From Nipponacmea schrenckii (taxonomy: Eukaryota > Mollusca > Gastropoda > Lottiidae): a stretch of 64,000 bases of DNA. Shown piece by piece: positions 53,804-64,000 of this stretch. The stretch spans positions 16,740,001 through 16,804,000 of the forward strand of contig JAUJPP010000012.1 in assembly GCA_030562195.1 (NCBI GenBank). Reading direction: 5' to 3'. Below the pieces are notes generated by a model. That model did no database searches and was not told the DNA's origin. It worked only from the letters and a program-made list of their open reading frames with translations. Positions within the stretch are counted from its first letter, which is position 1. Each line of letters opens with the position of its first letter. A program made the translations under genes and the position numbers.

Positions 53804-56800
53804 TTACGTATTTCGACTTTGGCGAAAACGTATTGTAATCGTTCGGATTATTTTATTTTTTTTTTTTTTTTTTTTTGTAATTCTTGGATGAGTTTCCAGA
53901 CAAACTGGTAAAAGGTGCAGAAATTCTAAATCTACAGTTGATCTTAGAATGATTTCTATTATCAAATAAAACAAAACCGGAAGTTCTATCTCTGACAGGA
54001 AGTGAGAACCGGAAGTTCAGGTTTTTTTGCTTTAGCAAGTTTATTTTCAGTTCGATTTTGACCGGATTTTCAGATTTGAAAACTTCAATGTATTTGTCAA
54101 CTAACAATTATAGGTTTTATGCAATTAGGTTAAATATTTTATCCACGATTTGCAATTCAATATTCAAGGGTCATCGGCAAAAATTTCAGACCGTGATTTC
54201 TCCTTTAATATAAATGGTAAAATTTTGAAACTTTACCAGTTGATAGGGGATATGTTTATAATTTTTGAAAAAATGTGAAAAAAAAATTCCACTTCCGGTT
54301 TAGCCTCAAATGACGTAATTACGTAACTTCCGGTCTATAACTGGTAGGTGAAAAGTGAAAACTGTTTTATAAATAACTTGTCAATAGTAATTGATTTGAC
54401 CTAAATAATTAGGTCAAGCTGCCATATCGGCCGCCATTTTGAATTTTCGTTACAATTCTTAAATCCGAAATTCAGACACTACTGATAGACCGATTTTGAT
54501 GAAATTTAGCACATAGATACAATGGATCATTATCTACCTTTTCTTGGAGACCGATTTTGAAATTTCGTATTTTCTTTCGAATTATTTAAATTTCGATTTT
54601 TTCAAAATTAGGTCACTTTAACGGGTACGGAAGGTGTGACCCACTTAATCTATGACCTTGAAAATTAGGTCAAATAATATTCAATATATTGTCTACGAGT
54701 AGATATTTTTTAATTTAGCTTACTTAAAAAATTCATAGAGATAAGTGTACTTAAATACAGCAAAAATTGATAATTTTCATATTTTCGCCATCATTAACCG
54801 TTACGGAAGGTGTGACCTAATTATTTTATGACTTTGAAAACTAGGTCAAATGATATTCAATATATTGTCTAGATGTAGGTAATTGCAAATTTAGCCTACA
54901 TAATATTTAAGGCTCTCGAAATACGTTCATAATTGTAAGCAATTCTAGTTACGTATTTCGACTTTGGTGAAAACGTATTGTAATCGTTCGGATTATTACG
55001 TATTTCGACTTTGGCGAAAACGTATTGTAATCGTTCGGATTATTTTATATTTTTTTTTTTTTTTTTTTTTGTAATTCTTGGATGAGTTTGCAGACAAACT
55101 GGTAAAAGGTGCAGAAATTCTAAATCTACAGTTGATTTTAGAATGATTTCTATTATCAAATAAAACAAAACCGGAAGTTCTATCTCTGACAGGAAGTGAG
55201 AACCGGAAGTTCAGGTTTTTTTGCTTTAGCAAGTTTATTTTCAGTTCGATTTTGACCGGATTTTCAGATTTGAAAACTTCAATGTATTTGTCAACTAACA
55301 ATTATAGGTTTTATGCAATTAGGTTAAATATTTTACCCACGATTTGCAATTCAATATTCAAGGGTCATCGGCAAAAATTTCAGACCGTGATTTCTCCTTT
55401 AATATAAATGGTAAAATTTTGAAACTTTACCAGTTGATAGGCGATATGATTATGATTTTTGAAAAAATGTGAAAAAAAAAATTCCACTTCCGGTTTATCC
55501 TCAAATGACGTAATTACGTAACTTCCGGTCTATAACTGCTAGGTGAAAAGTGAAAACTGTTTTATAAATAACTTGTCAATAGTAATTGATTTGACCTAAA
55601 TAATTAGGTCAAGCTGCCATATCGGCCGCCATTTTGAATTTTCGTTACAATTCTTAAATCCGAAATTCAGACACTACTGAAAGACCGATTTTGATGAAAT
55701 TTAGCACATAGATACAATGGATCATTATCTACCTTTTCTTGGAGACCGATTTTCAAATTTCGTATTTTCTTTCGAATTATTTAAATTTCGATTTTTTCAA
55801 AATTAGGTCACTTTAACGGCTACGGAAGGTGTGACCCACTTAATCTATGACCTTGAAAATTAGGTCAAATAATATTCAATATATTGTCTAAGAGTAGATA
55901 TTTTTTAATTTGGCTTACTTAAAAAATTCATAGAGATAAGTGTACTTAAATACAGCAAAAATTGATAATTTTCATATTTTCGCCATCATTAACCGTTACG
56001 GAAGGTGTGACCTAATTATTTTATGACTTTGAAAACTAGGTAAACTGATATCTATTATATTGTCTAGAAGTAGGTCATTGCAAATTTAGCCTACATAATA
56101 TTTAAGGCTCTCGAAATACGTTCATAATTGTAAGCAATTCTAGTTACGTATTTCGACTTTGGTGAAAACGTATTGTAATCGTTCGGATTATTACGTATTT
56201 CGACTTTGGCGAAAACGTATTGTAATCGTTCGGATTATTTTATATTTTTTTTTTTTTTTTTTTTTGTAATTCTTGGATGAGTTTGCAGACAAACTGGTAA
56301 AAGGTGCAGAAATTCTAAATCTACAGTTGATTTTAGAATGATTTCTATTATCAAATAAAACAAAACCGGAAGTTCTATCTCTGACAGGAAGTGAGAACCG
56401 GAAGTTCAGGTTTTTTTGCTTTAGCAAGTTTATTTTCAGTTCGATTTTGACCGGATTTTCAGATTTGAAAACTTCAATGTATTTGTCAACTAACAATTAT
56501 AGGTTTTATGCAATTAGGTTAAATATTTTACCCACGATTTGCAATTCAATATTCAAGGGTCATCGGCAAAAATTTCAGACCGTGATTTCTCCTTTAATAT
56601 AAATGGTAAAATTTTGAAACTTTACCAGTTGATAGGCGATATGATTATGATTTTTGAAAAAATGTGAAAAAAAAAATTCCACTTCCGGTTTATCCTCAAA
56701 TGACGTAATTACGTAACTTCCGGTCTATAACTGCTAGGTGAAAAGTGAAAACTGTTTTATAAATAACTTGTCAATAGTAATTGATTTGACCTAAATAATT

Positions 56801-58540
56801 AGGTCAAGCTGCCATATCGGCCGCCATTTTGAATTTTCGTTACAATTCTTAAATCCGAAATTCAGACACTACTGAAAGACCGATTTTGATGAAATTTAGC
56901 ACATAGATACAATGGATCATTATCTACCTTTTCTTGGAGACCGATTTTCAAATTTCGTATTTTCTTTCGAATTATTTAAATTTCGATTTTTTCAAAATTA
57001 GGTCACTTTAACGGCTACGGAAGGTGTGACCCACTTAATCTATGACCTTGAAAATTAGGTCAAATAATATTCAATATATTGTCTAAGAGTAGATATTTTT
57101 TAATTTGGCTTACTTAAAAAATTCATAGAGATAAGTGTACTTAAATACAGCAAAAATTGATAATTTTCATATTTTCGCCATCATTAACCGTTACGGAAGG
57201 TGTGACCTAATTATTTTATGACTTTGAAAACTAGGTAAACTGATATCTATTATATTGTCTAGAAGTAGGTCATTGCAAATTTAGCCTACATAATATTTTA
57301 AGGCTCTCGAAATACGTTCACAATTGTAAGCAATTCTAGTTACGTATTTCGACTTTGGCGAAAACGTATTGTAATCGTTCGGATTATTTTATTACGTATT
57401 TCGACTTTGGCGAAAACGTATTGTAATCGTTCGGATTATTTTATTTTTTTTATTTTTTATTTTTTTTGTAATTCTTGGATGAGTTTGCAGACAAACTGGT
57501 AAAAGGTGCAGAAATTCTAAATCTACAGTTGATCTTAGAATGATTTCTATTATCAAATAAAACAAAACCGGAAGTTCTATCTCTGACAGGAAGTGAGAAC
57601 CGGAAGTTCAGGTTTTTTTGCTTTAGCAAGTTTATTTTCAGTTCGATTTTGACCGGATTTTCAGATTTGAAAACTTCAATGTATTTGTCAACTAACAATT
57701 ATAGGTTTTATGCAATTAGGTTAAATATTTTACACACGATTTGCAATTCAATATTCAAGGGTCATCGGCAAAAATTTCAGACCGTGATTTCTCCTTTAAT
57801 ATAAATGGTAAAATTTTGAAACTTTACCAGTTGATAGGCGATATGATTATGATTTTTGAAAAAATGTGAAAAAAAAATTCCACTTCCGGTTTATCCTCAA
57901 ATGACGCAATTACGTAACTTCCGGTCTATAACTGCTAGGTGAAAAGTGAAAACTGTTTTATAAATAACTTGTCAATAGTAATTGATTTGACCTAAATAAT
58001 TAGGTCAAGCTGCCATATCGGCCGCCATTTTGAATTTTCGTTACAATTCTTAAATCCGAAATTCAGACACTACTGAAAGACCGATGTTGATGAAATTTAG
58101 CACATAGATACAATGGATTATTATCTACCTTTTCTTGGAGACCGATTTTCAAATTTCGTATTTTCTTTCGAATTATTTAAATTTCGATTTTTTCAAAATT
58201 AGGTCACTTTAACGGCTACGGAAGGTGTGACCCACTTAATCTATGACCTTGAAAATTAGGTCAAATAATATTCAATATATTGTCTAAGAGTAGATATTTT
58301 TTAATTTGGCTTACTTAAAAAATTCATAGAGATAAGTGTACTTAAATACAGCAAAAATTGATAATTTTCATATTTTCGCCATCATTAACCGTTACGGAAG
58401 GTGGGACCTAATTATTTTATGACTTTGAAAACTAGGTAAACTGATATCTATTATATTGTCTAGATGTAGGTCATTGCAAATTTAGCCTACATAATATTTT
58501 AAGGCTCTCGAAATACGTTCATAATTGTAAGCAATTCTAG
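53804..58540 (+). mobile_element. Tandem array of four F2 units
   Basis: Head-to-tail units 53804-54948, 54949-56143, 56144-57339 and 57340-58540 (1,145-1,201 bp). Each starts with one or two 48-bp TTACGTATTTCG hairpin blocks and a T run and ends with AATTG-TAAG-CAATT then CTAG. Units 2 and 3 are almost identical, including private changes such as AGGTAAACTGATATC, so they duplicated recently. Each body repeats CCGGAAGT, GCCGCCATTTTG, TGACGTAATTACGTAA and AGGTCA motifs. No gene is supported. Confidence 0.88.
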
Positions 58541-58650
58541 TTACGTATTTCGACTTTGGCGAAAACGTATTGTAATCGTTCGGATTATTTTATTACGTAT
58601 TTCGACTTTGGCGAAAACGTATTGTAATCGTTCGGATTATTTTTTTTTTT
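58541..58650 (+). repeat. Two F2 terminal hairpin blocks without a body
   Basis: Two more 48-bp blocks, then a T run, leading directly into F3 hairpins. Confidence 0.85.
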
Positions 58651-58654
58651 TATT

Positions 58655-58797
58655 GCAGTGCGTTCATCGAACGCACTGCTTTGTTTTCGAAATGTTTTTT
58701 TTTTTGCAGTGCGTTCTATCGAACGCACTGCTTTGTTTTCGAAATGTTTTTTTTTTTTTTTTGCAGTGCGTTCTATCGAACGCACTGCTTTGTTTTC

Positions 58798-58844
<47 letters not shown>

Positions 58845-61032
58845 CGAATTCTGGTCAGAGTCCTCAGCCCAAACTACAAGTGCCACATACAAACTGTCAA
58901 CATTTCTCCCGTAAATGCCGCGAGACTAAATCAGGTGAATGTGTTTTCAAGCCATTTTGTCCAACCGGAAATGACGTACGACGTTATGACTAATTTTAGG
59001 TTTTTTCTCATTTGCGACGCTAGTTTTTAATAAAAATGGATCGGGTTTTCTTTGTTTATTACATACAATCTTTGTTTACAAGATAGCAATTTAGGAATTA
59101 TACATTTCCCAACTTTGTCGCTGACTTTTTTATTTTTTATTTTTGCGTTTTTTTCAACTTCTACATTTTTATTTCGATCGATCTGAAAATTTACAAATAT
59201 ATAGACATTTGGATTGCGAACTATAATTAATTTTCAAAACTTTGATATCACTTCCGGTTTTGATGTTATTTGCTTTTAAAGTTGAATTTTGCACTTCCGG
59301 AATAATGAAGATATTTGAAAAATTTCTTTTGCAATTAGCTACAATTGTCTATTAAATGATGCTAAATTAAAAAAAATCGAACCGGAAGTAACGGATCAGC
59401 CGCCATCTTGAGATGGTTTACTTTTGTAAAACTCAAAATGGGGCCTCAGGGTTAAATCTAATTTGCATAATTTTAAATTTTCTAACAACATCTATCGATT
59501 GCGCAAAAAAGTATGGGAAGGGATTTTTGAATTTCGACTTTGCTTTTCCTTTATTTCCGGTTGAAATTTTTCAGTAATAGTCAAAACTTTTAAAGGTCAT
59601 ATTTCGCCATATTGACCTCTGGTGACCTTGTGACCTGAACAAAAGTTATTGCCCTTGATTAAATCTGCCCAATGGTATCTTCACTTTTGTTGTCCGATGT
59701 TCACTTCCGGTTTTGCAGCCAATTGAAAATCACGAATTTTAACTTTAAAGAGCTCTATCACGTGACCTAATTTACATAGGACAGAATTTCTTACATATTC
59801 CTTTTACGCTTAATGTCATCTTCCCATTAATATATCAAACTTGGTATTTTAGTCAAAATTGCGCGTTTAAAAATTTCAAAATTTTGTAATTTCTTCTATA
59901 CTAACTGTGCGTGTTTTTCTTTAAATCGAAATAGGGTCTCGGGGGATAATTCGATTTGTGTTATTTTGATGTGTATAGAATCTATAACCGATTGCCGAAA
60001 TATATATGGAAACCGATTTTTGAATTTTGATTTTGATTTTGATTTTTTAACGATTAAAATTTTTTAAAACTTTGAAGGGTCGTATATTGTGACGTTGACC
60101 TTTGACGAATTTTTGACCGGTACAAATGTGATAGCTCTCGAGAAGTTCTATCCAATGATATATAAAGCTTTATTGTAAGACGTATACTTCCGCTTTTATC
60201 GCCATTTGAAAATTGCGAATTTTCCCTATAAAACAATCTGTTTAATGTGTTGCATTTGGGCGACCTACAATATATAAGTTTCAGCGATCTGAAATTATTT
60301 TTTAGTTTAATCGTTCTATATCCAGTTAAAATGATTCAAAGTTGTTATGTTTTTCCTGTTGTGGGTGATGTAAATATTGAATAATTGGAACTAAATTACA
60401 ACCTTTAGAACTTTAAATTTTATCTCTTATATGCAACAATAATATACAGTTGACTTGAATAATGGTCTAAGGGACGAAACTCTATTCAATATAAATTTTA
60501 AAATGTTACGCCGCGCTATTTATGTGGTGTCTCAATGTTATACCCTGGCGACTGAAGACAACTTGAACCATTAGTGACCTTTCGATTTGTATATAGCTTC
60601 GACATTGTCTATCCAATGCTATATATATATTTTTTGGACGATATCTACTTTTGGTTTCATCGACATCTGAAAATTGCGACTTTAATATATAAAACAATCT
60701 ACATTGTATTGGGTATTATTCTCTACGTTTGGGCGATTTACAAATATGAGTTTCGGCGATCTGGATATTTTTTTTAGATTAAACGACCCTCTATCCATTT
60801 TTGATTATGATTTTAACTTATTATCTATCTTAATTAATGATGAGGGCTAAGGATGGGGAGGGGCAAAGGGGGGAAAAAGGGGGAAAAGGGGGGTATGGGA
60901 GCGTTTGTTATGAAATCAAAATCCATTTCTGATGCACATTTTTTTATTTTAATAAACCCTTTGTCTTTTGCTTAACGAACGAATCCCTGGATGGAACGCA
61001 CTGCTTCAGTGCCGTTAGGCGTACGGCTCTAG
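58655..61032 (+). mobile_element. F3 element with three terminal hairpins
   Basis: Three consecutive hairpins (58655-58679, 58706-58731, 58763-58788; arms GCAGTGCGTTC), each followed by TTTGTTTTCGAAATG and a T run, then a 2.2-kb body. It has ETS-like CCGGAAGT, GCCGCCATCTTGAG near 59400 and TCACGTGACC near 59760. It ends GCCGTTAGGCGTACGGC then TCTAG. Short frames inside are shadows of the poly-T and AT-rich body. Confidence 0.85.
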
Positions 61033-61034
61033 TT

Positions 61035-63291
61035 GCAGTGCGTTCTATCGAACGCACTGCTTTGTTTTCGAAATGTTTTTTTTTTTTTTTTTTTTTTTTT
61101 TTTCGAATTCTGGTCAGAGCGCCCAGCCAAAACTGCACATGCCACGCACATTCTGTTAACATTTCTCCCGAAAATGCCGCGAGAGTAAATCTGATGAATG
61201 TATTTTGACGCCATTTTAACCTACAGGAAATCACGTAGCGCCGTCTACAGTTTTTCTTTGTTTTTCAATTTGCGGCTTTATTTTTGATCCGATTTTTATC
61301 GTTTTTTTTAGGTAACTACATTGAATTTAGTTTTAAAAGATAGCAATTTAAGAATTATACATTTCCCAACTTTCTCGCTGACATTTTGAATTTTAAATTT
61401 TTTGCATTTTCTAACTTCTACAGTTTTATTTCGATCGATCTGAAAACTTAGAGATTTATAGAACTTTGGATTTCGAAGTATAATTAATTTTCAAAATTTC
61501 GATATCACTTCCGGTTTTGATGTTATTTGCTTTTAAAGTTGAACTTTGCACTTCCGGAATAATGAAGATATTTGAAAAATTTCTTTTGCAATTAGCTACA
61601 ATTGTCTATTGAATGATGCCAAATTAAGAAAATTCGAACCGGAAGTAACGGATTATCCGCCATCTTGATACGACTAAATTTTGTAAAACTGAAATAAGTT
61701 CTCAGGGATAAGTCTAATTTGCATAATTTTAGATTTTCTAGAAACATCAATTGATTGCGCAAAAAAGTATGGGAAGGGATTTTTGAATTTCGATTTTGCT
61801 TTTCTTTTATTTCCGGTTGAATTTTTTCAGTAATTGTCAAAACTTTACCCGGTCATATTTCGTGACCTTGACCTTTGATGACCTTTTGACCCGAACAAAA
61901 GTTATTGCCCTTCATTATATCTGCCCAATAGTATCCCCACTTTTGTTGTCCGATGTTTACTTCCGGTTTTGCAGCCAATTGAAAATCACGAATTTTAACT
62001 TTCAAGAGCTCTATCACGTGACCCAATTTACATAGGACAGAATTTCTTACATATTCCTTTTACGCTTAATCTCACCTTTCTATTAATATATCACACTTGG
62101 TATTTTAATCAAAATTCCGCGTTTAAAAATTTCAAAATTTTGTAATTTCAACTATACTAACTGTGCGTGTTTTTCTTTAAATCGAAATAGAGTCTCAGGG
62201 GATAGCTCGATTTGTGTTATTTTGATGTATATAGAATCTATAACCGATTGCCGAAATATACATGGAAACAGATTTTTAAATTTTGATTTTGATTTTAATT
62301 TTTTAACGATTAAAATTTTTAAAAACTTTGAAGAGTCGTATATTGTGACGTTGACCTTTGACGAATTTTTGACCTGTACAAATATGATAGCTCTCGAGAA
62401 GTTCTATCCAATGATATATAAAGCTTTATTGTAAGATATATACTTCCGCTTTTTTCGCCATTTGAAAATTGCGAATTTTCCCTGTAAAACAATCTGTTTA
62501 ATGTGTTGCATTTGGGCGACCTACAAGATATGAGTTTCAGCGATCTGAAATTATTTTTTAGTTTAATCGTTCTATATCCAGTTAAAATGATTCAAAGTTG
62601 TTTTATATGTTTTTCCTGTTGTGGGTGATGTAAATATTGAATATTTGGAACGAAATTACAACCTTTAGAATTTTAAATTTTATCTCTTATAATTATGCAA
62701 CAATAATATATAGTTGACTGGAATAATGGTCTAAGGGACGAAACTCTATTCAATATAAATTTTAAAATGTTAGGCCGCGCTATTTATGTGGTGTCTCAAT
62801 GTTATACCCTGGCGACTTAAGACAACTTGAACCATTAGTGACCTTTCGATTTGTATATAGCTTCGACATTGTCTATCCAATGCTATATATATTTTTATTG
62901 TACGATATCTACTTTTGGTTTCATCGCCATCTGAAAATTGCGAATTTAATATATAAAACAATCTACTTTGTATTGGGTATTATTCTTACGTTTGGGCGAT
63001 TTACAAATATGAGTTTCGGCGATCCGGATATCTTTAGATTAAACGACCCTCTATCCATTTTTTATTATGATTTTAACTTATTATCTATCTTAATTGATGA
63101 TGAGGGCTAAGGATGGGGAGGGGCAAAGTGGGGAAAGGGGGGTATGGGAGCGTTTGTTATGAAATCAAAATCCATTTCTGATGCACATTTTTTTATTTTA
63201 ATATACCCTTTTTGTCTTTTGCTTAACGAACGAACGTACGAATCCCTGGATGGAACGCACTGCTTCAGTGCCGTTAGGCGTACGGCTCTAG
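61035..63291 (+). mobile_element. F3 element, second tandem unit
   Basis: Same layout: hairpin 61035-61060, TTTGTTTTCGAAATG, T run, body with GTGACCTTGACCTTTGATG near 61862 and TCACGTGACC near 62015, end GCCGTTAGGCGTACGGCTCTAG at 63291. It follows the previous unit after two bases. Confidence 0.85.
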
Positions 63292-63294
63292 TTT

Positions 63295-64000
63295 GCAGTG
63301 CGTTCATCGAACGCACTGCTTTGTTTTCGAAATGTTTTTTTTTTTTTTTTGCAGTGCGTTCATCGAACGCACTGCTTTGTTTTCGAAATGTCTTTTTTTT
63401 TTTTTTTTTTTTTTTTTTCGAATTTTACCCTCGACTGTTTTCTAAGAAGGCAACTTGCCACAAACTACCTGTTACTATTGCCTATTCAAACTGCGTGACT
63501 TGTATTTGTTAAATGTAAAATGACGTAATTTAGAGCAACCGGAAACGAGCTGTGGGCAATGGCGTTTATTTGGTTTTTGTTGTTTATTACCTCTATTTTT
63601 CAATTGATTTTGACAGAACTTCTTTTGCTAGCTTCTTTTAACTGCTAGCTACATAACTGCAGTTTAAAACTGCTAATTTCATTACTTTTATAGCTGACTT
63701 TTTGCATTTCAATTTTTGCGTTTTGATCAACTTCTACAATTTTATTCCGATGCACCCGAAAACTTTCAGATAGATAGACACTATTAATGCGATCAAAATC
63801 TATTTTTAAATTTTCGATATCACTTCCGGTTTTGAAGTTATTCGCTTTTAAAATTTAAAAAACAATTTCCGGAATTTTCAAGATATTTCAAAAATTCTTT
63901 TTGCAATATGCTAGAAATAGTCATACAAAAAAACGAAAATGAAAAAATCCGGACCGGAAGCAAATGACAAGCCGCCATATTGAAATGTCAAAATTTTGTA
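63295..64000 (+). mobile_element. F3-related element, third unit, cut by window end
   Basis: Two hairpins (63295 and 63349) with TTTGTTTTCGAAATG and T runs. The body is more diverged than the other two units but keeps ACTTCCGGTTTTGAAGTTAT and AAGCCGCCATATTGAA near the end. Confidence 0.75.

Noticed and set aside
53853..57698. Recurring antisense open frame beginning MLVDKYIEVFKSENPVKIEL in every F2 unit
   Set aside because: It is repeated only because the units are near-identical. It ends in the poly-A run as a lysine tract, has no domain, and is shortened or altered wherever the run length changes.
58585..59030. Poly-Phe and poly-Lys frames at T/A runs (also 42798-43143 and 63107-63512)
   Set aside because: They are translations of homopolymers and hairpins.

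Overview
The window looks like a repeat-dominated invertebrate nuclear genome, most likely a lophotrochozoan and probably a bivalve mollusc. This is an inference from very low GC, GT-AG introns, a tRNA-derived SINE, CR1/L1-type LINEs, DIRS and Penelope elements, and at least two lineages of Polinton (Maverick). I see no ordinary single-copy host gene. Two runs of exactly 500 N (17357-17856, 37545-38044) are assembly gaps.

Layout. 0-4 kb: a decayed CR1-like LINE on the minus strand, with an SGNH-esterase ORF1. 4.35-9.06 kb: a satellite of about 360 bp interrupted by a DIRS-type tyrosine-recombinase retroelement. 9.1-11.6 kb and 19.2-22.2 kb: relics of one Polinton lineage ('B'): packaging ATPase, protein-primed DNA polymerase, coiled-coil protein, adenain-like protease, integrase and a phospholipase-A2-like domain. 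LINE pieces, a SINE and non-autonomous repeats lie between them. 22.2-37.5 kb: an APE-type LINE whose ORF1 and ORF2 are separated by a 12.1-kb Polinton ('A', 25067-37191), bounded by about 180-bp inverted repeats and a perfect 6-bp target duplication (GACAAG). That Polinton carries a four-exon membrane-protein gene, DNA polymerase B, a small basic protein, a packaging ATPase, a PC4-like ORF, a broken major capsid gene, an integrase and an unknown 117-residue ORF. A 5'-truncated copy of the 0-4 kb LINE family is inserted in it. 44.5-53.8 kb: pieces of at least three more Polinton-A copies, including a second polymerase and a second copy of the membrane gene with a duplicated exon.

38.7-44.6 kb and 53.8-64 kb are head-to-tail chains of non-autonomous elements in families called F1-F4 here. 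F1-F3 share one design although their sequences differ: a family-specific long hairpin, a conserved GAAAACAA motif (diverged in F2), a homopolymer tract, a 1-2 kb body rich in CCGGAAGT and AGGTCA motifs, then a short stem-loop and CTAG. They resemble Helitron/Helentron-type non-autonomous elements, but I cannot confirm that here.

How parts work together: in Polinton A the polymerase, integrase, ATPase and capsid genes form the usual self-synthesising, virus-like module, packed with ATGA overlaps. Most of the module is broken. The spliced membrane gene is the exception: open reading frame and splice sites are kept in two independent copies. It is the most interesting coding feature. The shared F1-F4 architecture is the most interesting non-coding one.
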